A DNA stretch of 57,007 bases from Gammaproteobacteria bacterium (GCA_003567475.1 PWZL01000031.1:1-57007), one strand, 5' to 3'. Positions 1 to 8,880 are shown, counted from the first letter of the stretch. The notes: generated by a model from the letters alone, not told the origin. Program-made: numbers and translations.

Positions 1-69
1 CCGCCGGTACCGACAATTGATCGACGAATGGAGCCGCGGGGCTGTCCGCGTGCAAACGGAGAGACGGAA

Positions 70-519
70 ATGGAAGTGATCCTGCTGGACAAGGTTGAGA
101 ATCTGGGCGGCATTGGTGATCGGGTGAAGGTTCGCTCGGGCTATGCCCGCAACTACCTGCTGCCGCAGGGCAAGGCGACCGCAGCGACCGCCGAGAACAT
201 CGCCGCCTTCGAGGCCCGGCGCGCCGACATCGAGCGCAAGGCAGCGGAAGAACTGGCGAGTGCCCAGGCGCGTGCCGAGAAACTGGCGGGCCTCGAGTTG
301 GCCATCGGTGCCAAGGCCGGCGGCGAAGGCAAGCTGTTCGGCTCGATCGGCACGGTGGACATTGCCGAGGCCTGCGCGGCATTGGGCCACGAGGTCGAGC
401 GCTCGGAGGTCCGGCTGCCTGAAGGTCCGATCCGCACCACGGGCGACGTGGAGGTGATTTTGCACCTGCACAGTGAAGTGGACGTGCCGATCACCGTCAA
501 GGTGACTGCCGAGGAGTGA
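70..519 (+). CDS. rplI: 50S ribosomal protein L9
   Basis: Large-subunit ribosomal protein that binds 23S rRNA near the L1 stalk. The 149-residue product has the usual family length. It begins [19 protein letters not shown] and continues with the [15 protein letters not shown] block, the N-terminal RNA-binding signature of L9. A long helix rich in Ala, Glu and Arg (about residues 45-75) leads to the C-terminal domain with [10 protein letters not shown]. The ATG at 70 is chosen over an upstream in-frame ATG at 28 because it gives the canonical N-terminus and has GGAGA upstream. dnaB follows 83 bp downstream, the common proteobacterial order. Confidence 0.97.
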   Translation: MEVILLDKVENLGGIGDRVKVRSGYARNYLLPQGKATAATAENIAAFEARRADIERKAAEELASAQARAEKLAGLELAIGAKAGGEGKLFGSIGTVDIAEACAALGHEVERSEVRLPEGPIRTTGDVEVILHLHSEVDVPITVKVTAEE

Positions 520-532
520 GGCGCTGCGCCTC
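518..532 (+). other. small GC-rich hairpin at the end of rplI
   Basis: GAGGCG-CTG-CGCCTC forms a perfect 6-bp stem that overlaps the rplI stop codon. No U-run follows, so it is not a good intrinsic terminator. It may be a processing or attenuation structure between rplI and dnaB. The rest of the 520-602 gap is GC-rich and shows nothing else I can name. Confidence 0.3.
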
Positions 533-602
533 TCGGGCTATGGTAGGGTGAGGGGACCGTCGGCGCGCCGGGCGCCGCACGGCCAGTCTGGATCATTCTG
601 AC

Positions 603-1994
603 ATGGCGATTCCTGAGGACAGCCTGCGCATGCTCGGGCCGGCCGAGCTCAAGGTGCCGCCGCACTCGGTGGAGGCCGAGCAGGCTGTGCTCGGCGCCCT
701 GATGATCGATGGCGAGGCTTGGGACAAGGTTGCCGATGCGGTGAGCGAGGCGGATTTCTACCGTCGCGATCACCGCATCATCTTTGCCGCCATCGGCGAG
801 CTGATCGATCTCGGACAGCCCTGTGATGCGGTTACCGTTTCGGAATTTCTTGATCGCCAGGGCAACCTGGAAGAGATGGGCGGTCTTGGTTACCTCGGGC
901 GGTTGACCCAGGACACGCCGAGCGCCAGCAATGTGCGCGCTTACGCGTCGATCGTCCGCGAGCGTGCGGTACTGCGCGAGCTGATCAGCGCCGGGGGCGA
1001 CATCGCCGACAGTGCCTATCGTCCTGAAGGCCGCAGTGTCCCGGAGCTGCTCGACCAGGCAGAGCAGCGGGTGTTCCAGATTGCCGAGCGCGGCGCTCGT
1101 CGCGGCTCGGGCTTCGTCGCGCTGCGCAAGATCCTCCCCTCGACGGTTGATCGGCTGGATCTGCTCTCCAACAGCGAGGGTGACGTCACCGGCCTGTCCA
1201 CGGGTTTCACCGAGCTCGATCGCATGACCGCCGGGTTGCAGAAAGGCGATCTGGTGATCGTTGCGGGTCGTCCATCCATGGGCAAGACCTCGCTGGCCAT
1301 GAACATGGCCGAAAATGCCGCGATCGGCAGCGGCAGCGCGGTGGCGATTTTCAGCATGGAAATGCCCGCCGAACAACTGGCCTTCCGCATGATCGGGTCG
1401 ATCGGGCGGGTCAATCAGTCGCACCTTCGCACCGGTAACTTCTCGGACGAAGACTGGTCGCGCATCAACTCTGCCGTGACCATCATGTCGCAGGCGCCGA
1501 TTTTCATCGACGATACGCCCGCGCTGACGCCCTCGGAGGTACGCGCCCGCGCCCGCCGCCTCAAGCGCGAGCACGATCTCGGCCTGATTGTCGTGGACTA
1601 TCTGCAGCTGATGCAGGTCTCCGGGTCAAAAGAGAACCGGGCCACCGAGATTTCGGAGATTTCGCGTTCTCTAAAGGCCCTGGCGAAGGAGCTCGGCTTG
1701 CCGGTGATCGCGCTTTCGCAGCTCAACCGGGGTGTCGAACAGCGCACGGACAAGCGCCCGGTGATGTCAGATCTGCGCGAGTCGGGGGCGATCGAGCAGG
1801 ATGCCGACATCATCATGTTCATTTATCGGGAAGAGGTCTACGACAAAGAGACCCACCGCAAGGGCATCGCCGACATCATCATTGCCAAACAGCGTAACGG
1901 GCCGATTGGCGAGGTGTCCCTGACCTTCCTCGGCGAGTACACCAAGTTCGAGAACTACGCCGGTGAAAGCTTTGCCGGCGGACCCTTCCCGTGA
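603..1994 (+). CDS. dnaB: replicative DNA helicase DnaB
   Basis: Hexameric 5'-3' helicase that unwinds DNA at the replication fork. The 463-residue length matches the family. The N-terminal primase-interacting domain starts at KVPPHSVEAEQAVLGALMID. The RecA-like domain carries Walker A in AGRPSMGKTSLAMNMAENA (about residue 220), Walker B in LIVVDYLQLM, and the C-terminal SDLRESGAIEQDADIIMFIYR block. No intein is visible. The stop codon overlaps the GTG start of alr by 4 nt. Confidence 0.97.
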   Translation: MAIPEDSLRMLGPAELKVPPHSVEAEQAVLGALMIDGEAWDKVADAVSEADFYRRDHRIIFAAIGELIDLGQPCDAVTVSEFLDRQGNLEEMGGLGYLGRLTQDTPSASNVRAYASIVRERAVLRELISAGGDIADSAYRPEGRSVPELLDQAEQRVFQIAERGARRGSGFVALRKILPSTVDRLDLLSNSEGDVTGLSTGFTELDRMTAGLQKGDLVIVAGRPSMGKTSLAMNMAENAAIGSGSAVAIFSMEMPAEQLAFRMIGSIGRVNQSHLRTGNFSDEDWSRINSAVTIMSQAPIFIDDTPALTPSEVRARARRLKREHDLGLIVVDYLQLMQVSGSKENRATEISEISRSLKALAKELGLPVIALSQLNRGVEQRTDKRPVMSDLRESGAIEQDADIIMFIYREEVYDKETHRKGIADIIIAKQRNGPIGEVSLTFLGEYTKFENYAGESFAGGPFP

Positions 1995-3112
1995 CCCGGC
2001 CAACCCGTGCGCGGATCAGTCGCGCCGCGCTCGCCGCCAATCTCGCGCGGGTGCGGGCCGCGGCGCCGGGGTGCCGGGTGATTGCCGTGGTCAAGGCGAA
2101 CGCCTACGGTCATGGCCTGCTTCCGGTCGCCCGTGCACTGTCGCGTACCGACGCCTACGCGGTGGCGCGTGTCGATGAGGCGCTGGCGCTGCGTGAGGCC
2201 GGACTGGCGCACCCCGTATTGCTGCTCGAGGGCCCGCTGGAGGCGAGCGACCTGGAGCAGGCGGCGCGCTTCCACCTGGACCTCGTAGTGCATGCCGGGG
2301 AACAGCTGGACATGCTGGCGCATTATCGGGGGCCGGCCCGTTTCACGCTCTGGTTGAAGTTCGATACCGGCATGAATCGGCTGGGGTTTCCGCTGGAGTC
2401 GTTTGACGCCGTCATGTCGCGGGTGCAGTCGCTGAACTGCGTCGCTCGGCCCTTGCGGCTGATGACGCATCTCGCCTGCGCGGATGAGCGTGGTCATCCA
2501 CACACCCGCCGGCAGCTCGAGCGTATCCGCGCCGGGCTGGCGGTTCGGGGCTGTGATCTGAGCATTGCCAATTCGGCCGGTATACTCGGTCTACCGGAGG
2601 TTCTGCAGGCGCCCACGGCCCTCGCTGGCGCACCGGCCACACCCTGCAACTGGGTCCGTCCCGGTGTCATGCTCTACGGGATCTCGCCGCTGCGGGGACG
2701 TGACGCCGGCGCCGTCGGTCTCGAGCCGGCGATGACGTTTCAGACGCGACTCATCGCCTTGCGTCACGTCGTCCGCGGGGAGAGCGTGGGGTACGGTGCG
2801 ACCTGGACGGCCGACCGCGATACGCTCATCGGCATCGCCGCGGCGGGTTACGGCGATGGCTACCCGCGCAGCCTGCCCAGTGGTACGCCGGTGCTGATCG
2901 GCGGGCACCGGGCGCCGCTGGCAGGTCGGATTTCCATGGACATGCTTGCCATCGACCTCACCGAGCATCCCGGGACGCCCGCCGTGGGTGATTGCGTCAC
3001 CCTGTGGGGTCGCGGGCTGCCTGTGGAACTCGTCGCCGAGGCGGCCGGCACGATACCGTATGAACTCGTCTGCGGGATTACCCAGCGGGTCGCTATGGAA
3101 TTGGTGGATTGA
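1991..3112 (+). CDS. alr: alanine racemase
   Basis: PLP enzyme that converts L-alanine to D-alanine for peptidoglycan. The 373-residue protein has the TIM-barrel PLP motif VVKANAYGHGLL near residue 35, where Lys forms the Schiff base. The C-terminal catalytic Tyr region is GYGATWTADRDT, and GRISMDMLAIDLT is also typical. The GTG start overlaps the dnaB stop (GTGA), so translational coupling is likely. The dnaB-alr pairing is conserved in gammaproteobacteria. The central region has a slightly expanded loop (about residues 195-220) relative to short family members. Confidence 0.95.
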   Translation: MTRPTRARISRAALAANLARVRAAAPGCRVIAVVKANAYGHGLLPVARALSRTDAYAVARVDEALALREAGLAHPVLLLEGPLEASDLEQAARFHLDLVVHAGEQLDMLAHYRGPARFTLWLKFDTGMNRLGFPLESFDAVMSRVQSLNCVARPLRLMTHLACADERGHPHTRRQLERIRAGLAVRGCDLSIANSAGILGLPEVLQAPTALAGAPATPCNWVRPGVMLYGISPLRGRDAGAVGLEPAMTFQTRLIALRHVVRGESVGYGATWTADRDTLIGIAAAGYGDGYPRSLPSGTPVLIGGHRAPLAGRISMDMLAIDLTEHPGTPAVGDCVTLWGRGLPVELVAEAAGTIPYELVCGITQRVAMELVD

Positions 3113-3134
3113 CCGACGCACCGGGAGGACAGGG

Positions 3135-4088
3135 ATGACATTGGCACAGCTCGCGGCCGTCGCCGGCTTCTACGGACGGTTCACACCGAGTTTTTCACGC
3201 GTGGGTTTCCAGGCTCGCCGCCTGGGGTGGCGCCATGTGCCCTGGCGCTTTGCCGGCCAGCACTGGCTGGTGACGGGCGCCTCGGCCGGCATCGGGCGGG
3301 CGATCGCGAGGGCAGCAGCGGCAGGCGGTGCGGAAGTCACGGTCGTGGCCCGCGCGTCGAGGCATCTCGAGCAGATCGCCGACGGGCTCGACGACGCTGC
3401 GGCGCGAAGACTCATCCCGGTCGCCGCCGACCTCTCGCTGGTCTCGGAGACGCGGCAACTCCTCGAGCGGGTGGCCAGTCGTGGCCAGCCGTTCGACGCA
3501 TTGATCAACAACGCCGGGGTGCTCCTTAACGACCACCAGCTCACCGTGGAGGGTCACGAGGCTTCTTTTGTCGTCAATCTGCTCAGCCACTTCCAGCTGA
3601 CCGAGGGCTTGGTGGCGGCCGATCTGCTCGCCGAGGGCGCGACGATGGTCAACATGTCTTCGGGTGGGATGTACAGTGTGCCACTGGGTCTCGAGGGGCT
3701 CGATGTCACGGATCCCGCCCGCCATGTCGGCAAGCTGGCCTACGCCCGCCACAAGCGCGCCCAGGTGGCCCTGACGGAGGACTGGCAGCAGCGTCTGGCC
3801 AGCCGCGGTATTGCGGTTTACGCGATGCATCCTGGCTGGGTACGTACCGAGGGCGTGCGGCAGTCTCTGCCCGTGTTCTGGCGGTTGCAACGGCCCATTC
3901 TGAGAAGCCCGATCGAAGGCGCCGACACGGCGCTCTGGCTGTGTGCAACCCGGCCGGAGTCCCGGCCGGACGTCATCTGGTTTGATCGGCGGCCGCGGAC
4001 CGTACACCTGTTTCAGCAGACCCGTCGTGCCCAATGTACCGGAGCGGAACTGCGCGCCCTGCTTGAACGTGAGCTGAAGCCGGTCTGA
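3135..4088 (+). CDS. short-chain dehydrogenase/reductase
   Basis: NAD(P)-dependent oxidoreductase of the classical SDR superfamily, 317 residues. The Rossmann glycine motif TGASAGIG lies near residue 45, followed by NNAG, a catalytic Ser in NMSSGGMYS, and the YARHK catalytic Tyr/Lys pair. The C-terminal part (HPGWVRTEGVRQSLPVFWRLQ) resembles the DHRS12-like subgroup, whose substrates are poorly defined. ATG 3135 is chosen because GGGAGGACAGGG precedes it; the longer upstream reading runs inside alr. It sits 22 nt after alr and ends tail-to-tail, 3 nt from the FHA gene. Substrate unknown. Confidence 0.85.
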   Translation: MTLAQLAAVAGFYGRFTPSFSRVGFQARRLGWRHVPWRFAGQHWLVTGASAGIGRAIARAAAAGGAEVTVVARASRHLEQIADGLDDAAARRLIPVAADLSLVSETRQLLERVASRGQPFDALINNAGVLLNDHQLTVEGHEASFVVNLLSHFQLTEGLVAADLLAEGATMVNMSSGGMYSVPLGLEGLDVTDPARHVGKLAYARHKRAQVALTEDWQQRLASRGIAVYAMHPGWVRTEGVRQSLPVFWRLQRPILRSPIEGADTALWLCATRPESRPDVIWFDRRPRTVHLFQQTRRAQCTGAELRALLERELKPV

Positions 4089-4091
4089 AGG

Positions 4092-4799
4092 TCAGTCGAC
4101 AAAAAATCCCATCTTGACACCGGCGAGCTGGATGACGTCGTTATCGTTCAGGCGCTGGGCCTGCTGACCGATAGCCTCGCCATTGACCAGAGGGTAGTCG
4201 CCGGCGCGACCACTCTCCACGTGCACCAGGTAAAACCCGTCCGAGCGACGGGTCACTGCAGCGACCTGAACACCCGGCCGGCCGAGGGTCGTGAGGGCCT
4301 TGCTCAGTTCCAGTTCCCGGCCGGCAAAGGTGCCGTTCAGGACCTGCAGCTTGGCTTTCTTGAGCACGGGCGCGTCATGCTGTCCGGTCGCCATGGCGTC
4401 TGCACTGGCCGCACCTGAGGCCACGGCCCGATCGCGTGCCGAGACCACCTGCGCGGCACTCGGGGGGATCACCATGGTGCGCTCGAACTCATCCTGATCG
4501 AGCTCCTCGCTGCGCTGATCGACGAATCTCAGCTGGTGATGTCCGACCGTGATCACGTCGCCGTGCTGCAGCGCATGCTTCTTGATCAGCTTGCCATTGA
4601 CGTACGTGCCGTTGGTGCTGTTCAGGTCCTCAAGAAAGGAATCGTTGAGGATGTTGATGATCAGCGAGTGGTGGCCGCTGACGGCGGGGTTGTCGATGCG
4701 GATATCGTTATCCGGCAGACGCCCGACCGTGTAGCGTTCCTTGTTCATGTTGTATTCGGCCAGCACTTGGCCTTCCAGACTCAGTATGAGGCGTGCCAT
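4092..4799 (-). CDS. tandem FHA-domain phosphothreonine-binding protein
   Basis: Likely reader of Thr-phosphorylated proteins. The N-terminal FHA domain (about residues 20-90) shows the expected order: YTVGRLPDNDI (GR), SGHHS (SxxH) and LNSTNGTYVNG (NG). A linker contains ERTMVIPP (Thr about 108). The C-terminal half (about 150-235) looks like a second, degenerate FHA fold: TLGRPG aligns with the GR strand and DYPLVNG with the NG turn, but SxxH is not clear. It is last in a minus-strand run after a Ser/Thr kinase and a PP2C phosphatase, 15 nt behind the phosphatase, so it is probably their effector or substrate. Confidence 0.88.
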   Translation of the reverse strand: MARLILSLEGQVLAEYNMNKERYTVGRLPDNDIRIDNPAVSGHHSLIINILNDSFLEDLNSTNGTYVNGKLIKKHALQHGDVITVGHHQLRFVDQRSEELDQDEFERTMVIPPSAAQVVSARDRAVASGAASADAMATGQHDAPVLKKAKLQVLNGTFAGRELELSKALTTLGRPGVQVAAVTRRSDGFYLVHVESGRAGDYPLVNGEAIGQQAQRLNDNDVIQLAGVKMGFFVD

Positions 4800-4814
4800 C
4801 GTGTTGTGTGCTCC

Positions 4815-5639
4815 CTAGCCGAACAGCCTGCGGATTCGTGTCAGAAGGCCAGACCTGGCCGGAAACTCATCGAGCAACCGAACAAGCACGACCGAGATGT
4901 TGTCTTTTCCGCCATTATCGTTGCCGAGCTGGACCAGCTGTTTGCCAGCCATGTCAAGACTAGCACTAAAGGTATTGATAGTTAATTGGATGTCGTCATC
5001 TTCAACCATGTCTGGCAGACCGTCCGAGCACAGCAGGAAGACATCCCCCTTCGCTGCGTCGGCCTCGGCCACCTGTACTTCGACGCTGGCCTCGACGCCC
5101 AGCGCACGGGTCACGTAATTCCGGTTGGTTGATCGCTGTGCTTCTTCCTGGGAATAAAAACCGCGGTCAACCAGTTCCTGCAGCAGCGAGTGGTCTGACG
5201 TGACCTGCGTGAAGGCGTCACCCCGGAGGCGGTAGAGTCTAGAGTCGCCGACGTGGGCGATCGAGATGCGGTTATCCCAGAACAGGCAGGCGACGATGGT
5301 TGTGCCCATGCCTTCGCACTCGCTCTGGGTTTGCGAGGTGTTGTAGATGATCTTGTTCGCGCGCATGATCGCGTCGCGCAGCACGATGGTCTGGCGCATC
5401 AGCCCTGTCGGCGCGTCGACGGCCTCGCGGGTTTCACGCTGGCAGGCTTCTGTCACCAGGTCGATGACGGTCTTGACCGCAATGCCGCTGGCCACCTCGC
5501 CAGCGCTGTAGCCGCCCATGCCATCAGCCACCACGAACAGACCGATTTCGGCGTTGGAGCCGATGGCGTCTTCATTGTGGTCCCTGACCCGCCCCGTATC
5601 GGTGAACTGCGCACAGGCGAGCTTGCCGCGTAGTGGCAT
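4815..5639 (-). CDS. PP2C-family protein serine/threonine phosphatase
   Basis: Metal-dependent phosphatase that should reverse the neighbouring kinase. The 274-residue protein has the PPM/PP2C motifs in order: DHNEDAIG (metal Asp), VADGMGGYSAGEVAS, GMGTTIVACL, HVGDSRLYRL, LCSDGLPDMV and DNISVVLVRL. No transmembrane segment is visible, so it should be cytoplasmic. It starts 5 nt after the kinase gene, so the two are probably co-transcribed and their doses coupled. The region around 4960-5000 is locally less GC-rich than the surroundings. Confidence 0.92.
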   Translation of the reverse strand: MPLRGKLACAQFTDTGRVRDHNEDAIGSNAEIGLFVVADGMGGYSAGEVASGIAVKTVIDLVTEACQRETREAVDAPTGLMRQTIVLRDAIMRANKIIYNTSQTQSECEGMGTTIVACLFWDNRISIAHVGDSRLYRLRGDAFTQVTSDHSLLQELVDRGFYSQEEAQRSTNRNYVTRALGVEASVEVQVAEADAAKGDVFLLCSDGLPDMVEDDDIQLTINTFSASLDMAGKQLVQLGNDNGGKDNISVVLVRLLDEFPARSGLLTRIRRLFG

Positions 5640-5644
5640 CGTCT

Positions 5645-7333
5645 TCAGCGTCCAAGACGGGCGGTGAAGGCGCGCAGCGCCTGGGCCATGTGCGCGCCGG
5701 ATGCGAAGCGCTCCCGGGGGTCCTTCGCGAGTGCGAGATCCATGATCCGATCGAGATCCGCAGACAGCTCCGGTCGCACGTGGGTGACGGGAGCATGGGC
5801 CAGGTTGGCGATCGCAAACATCAGTTTGGGCATCGATGAACCGCGAAACGGCAGCTGGCCCGTCAGCATCTGGTAGAACGTGACGCCCAGCGAGAACAGA
5901 TCCGATTGTCCGGTCACCTGTTTGCCTTCCAGCTGCTCCGGGGACATGAACGATGGCGTGCCCAGGACGATTCCGGTCCGTGTGCGGCTCGAGTCGGTGA
6001 GCCGGGCGATCCCGAAATCGGTGATCTTCAGCGTATCCGCCGCCCGATCATACATAATGTTGGCCGGTTTGATGTCCCTGTGGACGACGTTTTCGCGGTG
6101 AGCGTAGCCCAGCGCATCGGCCACACGGGCGACCAGGTCCACCACCACCGGCATGGGCAGCAGGGTATCGGGCTTGACGTGCCCGGACAGATGCGTCCCT
6201 TCCAGGTATTCCATCGCGATATAGGCGAGTTCATGTTCCTCGCCGACATCGTAAATCGTCACGATGTTGGGGTGGTTCAGACGACCTGCCGTTTCGGCCT
6301 CGCGGAAGAAACGAGCTTTCGCCTCCTCCACATCCTCCGCCTCGAACTCCTCGGCCAGCGGAATCGCCTTGATCGCCACGACCCGATTGATGCGCGGGTC
6401 ACGCCCGAGATACACCACGCCCATGGCGCCGCGTCCCAGCTCCCGCACGATCTCGTATCGGCCCAGACGCACGACCCGGCCGGCGACCAGTTTGACCGGT
6501 TCTCCGGTCAGTCCGGAGCGAGGCGCCTGCGCTCCGGTGCCAGCCGCCTTCGCCTGGAGCGCGGGCGCTGCGGCGCGCGCGCCGCCACCGGCCGCCCGTT
6601 GCAGATCGCCCAGCCGGGCTGCGACGTCGCGGTAATCCGGATCGCGATCCCGTAAGCGCTCGAGGGCGGCGATCGCTTCAGCCCGCTGCCCCTGGCGCTG
6701 GAGGCCCACCGCAATCGTGTACAGGGTCTCGAACCCCTCGCGGGCCAGCGGCGCATTCCTGAGGGCCGACCAGGCCGCGGTGAAGTCGCCGCCACGTGCC
6801 GCCTCGCGGGCGCGCTGAAGCGCAGCGTCCCCCCCGCTGGCAGCATTGCCGCCCAGGTCCGGGGCCTTGCGGACCGAGTCAGCGGGGCCGAGTGCTGCAG
6901 GCACCAGACCATCGGCGCTGGTAGCGCCGCCGCGCTCCCCCAGGGCCACGCACAACCCGGCTGCAGCGATTGCGGTGAGGGCCGGGGCGACCAGCTGCAG
7001 CGGCCCAAGCCCTGCGGCGCGCAGGACGACATCCAGGCCCAGCAGTGCGAGCGCTGCGGCGGCCGCAAGGGCCAGGGTGGTGGCCGCCGGCTGGCCACGG
7101 CCCCACAACATGACACCGATGCCGGCGCCGGTGATCATCAGGGCCTCGACCGGCCAGGCCCAGGCGGGTGGCGGCGGACTCTGCCCCGAGGTGCCTGCTA
7201 AACTGCCCAGGAGCTGCTGCACGGCGACCAGAATGCCTGCGGAAGGGGGCCACGCGGCCAGCAACATTGCCCAAACCAGTACGATGGCGGCGACCAGGTC
7301 GGCACGGCGGTTGCGGGCGATGACTTCGGACAT
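5645..7333 (-). CDS. membrane serine/threonine protein kinase with TPR-like segment
   Basis: Hanks-type kinase of 562 residues with an unusual order. The N-terminal ~140 residues contain about four hydrophobic segments. A short helical repeat resembling TPR follows (about 165-245), and the kinase domain fills the C-terminal half (about 290-555). Kinase motifs are complete: GRGAMGVVYLG, VAIKAI, HRDIKPANI, DFGIARL, GTPSFMSPEQ and SDLFSLGVTFYQML. Many bacterial kinases have the catalytic domain first and the membrane segment after it. ATG 7333 is chosen because AGGAA lies upstream; an in-frame start at 7357 is less likely. It leads the kinase-phosphatase-FHA run. No type VI secretion genes are present, so the targets are unknown. 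Confidence 0.9.
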   Translation of the reverse strand: MSEVIARNRRADLVAAIVLVWAMLLAAWPPSAGILVAVQQLLGSLAGTSGQSPPPPAWAWPVEALMITGAGIGVMLWGRGQPAATTLALAAAAALALLGLDVVLRAAGLGPLQLVAPALTAIAAAGLCVALGERGGATSADGLVPAALGPADSVRKAPDLGGNAASGGDAALQRAREAARGGDFTAAWSALRNAPLAREGFETLYTIAVGLQRQGQRAEAIAALERLRDRDPDYRDVAARLGDLQRAAGGGARAAAPALQAKAAGTGAQAPRSGLTGEPVKLVAGRVVRLGRYEIVRELGRGAMGVVYLGRDPRINRVVAIKAIPLAEEFEAEDVEEAKARFFREAETAGRLNHPNIVTIYDVGEEHELAYIAMEYLEGTHLSGHVKPDTLLPMPVVVDLVARVADALGYAHRENVVHRDIKPANIMYDRAADTLKITDFGIARLTDSSRTRTGIVLGTPSFMSPEQLEGKQVTGQSDLFSLGVTFYQMLTGQLPFRGSSMPKLMFAIANLAHAPVTHVRPELSADLDRIMDLALAKDPRERFASGAHMAQALRAFTARLGR

Positions 7334-7424
7334 GGGCTGGCGGGTTCCTGGGCACACGACGCCGCGTGGCGTGCACGCGAAGCGCGGCCCGGTTCTTGTT
7401 GCGGGTGCGCGCGGATTCCGACTG

Positions 7425-7452
7425 AGTATAACAACGCATCGACCCGCCAGAA
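7425..7452 (-). promoter_or_regulatory. possible promoter of the kinase-phosphatase-FHA run
   Basis: On the minus strand, TATACT (7430-7425) is a good -10 match. TTCTGG (7452-7447) is a weak -35 match at a 16-nt spacing. It lies in the 182-bp gap between the divergent kinase and radA genes. No other strong element is seen in that gap. Confidence 0.3.
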
Positions 7453-7515
7453 TCGGATGTAATTCTCGGTTTTTACCCCCGGTAGTTGAAGTGCCGGTCG
7501 AGCAGGGGTCAGCCC

Positions 7516-8880
7516 GTGGCGAAAGCTAAAACGTTGTATGTCTGCAGCGACTGTGGTGCCCAGCACCTGAAGTGGCAGGGTCAGTGCCCGGACTGTGGGG
7601 CCTGGAACAGCCTCGTGGAGGCACCGTCGTTGGGCCATGGGCCGCAGCGCCCGGCCATGCGCGGACAATATGCGGGGGAAACCGCCAGGGCCCAGCTTTC
7701 CGAGGTGAGCATCGGACAGGAAAGTCGGGTCTCCACCGGGCTGGCGGAGCTTGATCGCGTGCTCGGCGGCGGTCTGGTCGCCGGCTCGGTCAACCTGATC
7801 GGTGGTGACCCCGGGGTGGGTAAATCGACCCTGCTGCTGCAGGCCGCCTGCCACCTGGCCGGCGTGGGCACCTGTTGCTACGTGACCGGCGAGGAAAGCC
7901 TTTCGCAAATCGCGTTGCGCGCGCGGCGCCTCGGAATCTCCGGCGCCGAGCTCGAGCTGATGTCCGAGACCTGTGTCGAGCGCATCATTGCAGCGCTGGG
8001 TGCGCCGCCGCCCGCTGTGCTGGTGGTGGACTCCGTGCAGACCTTGTGGACCGAGACGCTGAGTTCCGCCCCTGGATCGGTGGCGCAGCTGCGCGAGAGT
8101 ACGGCTCGTCTGGTGCGCTTCGCCAAGCAGAGCAACGTGTCGGTATTCCTGGTCGGTCACGTGACCAAGGAAGGCGCGATCGCCGGGCCGCGGGTGCTCG
8201 AGCACATGGTCGACGGCGTGCTGTACTTTGAAAGTGACGCCGGGAGTCGATATCGGATCCTGCGGGCTGTCAAGAACCGGTTCGGCGCAGCCAACGAGAT
8301 CGGCGTCTTTGCGATGGGCGAGACCGGCTTTCGCGAGGTACGCAATCCCTCGGCGATCTTTCTGTCCCGCCAGGATCGCCCGGTGGCGGGGAGTGCGGTG
8401 CTGGTGACCTGGGAAGGCAGCAGGCCTCTGCTGGTTGAGGTACAGGCCCTCGTCGACGAGGCGGCGGGCAGTCACCCGCGACGGGTCGCCGTGGGGACCG
8501 ACGCAAATCGTCTGGCGTTACTGCTTGCCGTGCTCCATCGCCACGCAGGCATTGCGATGATGGGCGAAGATGTCTACGTCAACGTTGTCGGCGGGGTAAG
8601 GATCGGCGAGACCGCTGCAGACCTGGCGTTGCTGATGGCGGCGTTGTCCAGCTATCGCGACCGCACGCTGGCACGGGACCTGGTGATCTTCGGCGAGCTG
8701 GGGCTGGCGGGCGAAGTCCGCCCGGTGCCTTACGGCGAGGAACGGGTGCAGGAAGCGGCCAAGCATGGGTTCCGGCATGCCCTCGTGCCGCGGGCAAACG
8801 CACCGCGCAAGGCGCCCCAGGGGATGCAGGTGCACCCGGTCGAGCATCTCAGCGAGGCGGTCGCCTACCTGTTGGGCTGA
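7516..8880 (+). CDS. radA: DNA repair protein RadA
   Basis: RecA-related branch-migration ATPase in homologous recombination. The 454-residue product starts with a four-Cys zinc finger (CSDCG ... CPDCGAW). Walker A follows in GGDPGVGKSTLLLQ (about residue 100), then the RadA-specific KNRFG motif (VKNRFGAANEIGVF), and the C-terminal Lon-protease-like domain without protease activity. The GTG at 7516 gives the canonical VAKAKTLYVCSDCG start and has AGGGG 8 nt upstream; the in-frame ATG at 7486 would add ten atypical residues. Its 3' end overlaps the convergent CorC/CNNM gene by 16 nt. Confidence 0.95.
   Translation: MAKAKTLYVCSDCGAQHLKWQGQCPDCGAWNSLVEAPSLGHGPQRPAMRGQYAGETARAQLSEVSIGQESRVSTGLAELDRVLGGGLVAGSVNLIGGDPGVGKSTLLLQAACHLAGVGTCCYVTGEESLSQIALRARRLGISGAELELMSETCVERIIAALGAPPPAVLVVDSVQTLWTETLSSAPGSVAQLRESTARLVRFAKQSNVSVFLVGHVTKEGAIAGPRVLEHMVDGVLYFESDAGSRYRILRAVKNRFGAANEIGVFAMGETGFREVRNPSAIFLSRQDRPVAGSAVLVTWEGSRPLLVEVQALVDEAAGSHPRRVAVGTDANRLALLLAVLHRHAGIAMMGEDVYVNVVGGVRIGETAADLALLMAALSSYRDRTLARDLVIFGELGLAGEVRPVPYGEERVQEAAKHGFRHALVPRANAPRKAPQGMQVHPVEHLSEAVAYLLG

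Noticed and set aside
1-69. End of an upstream gene (rpsR or a DUF2232 protein)
   Set aside because: Only a few codons are available; one frame ends at 18-20 and another at 77-79, and neither can be matched to a known C-terminus with confidence.
153-1574. Minus-strand open frame opposite rplI and dnaB
   Set aside because: Shadow of dnaB in high-GC DNA; no motif and no plausible ribosome site.
4092-7333. Type VI secretion regulatory locus (PpkA/PppA/Fha)
   Set aside because: No structural T6SS gene is in the window and the kinase has a different domain order.
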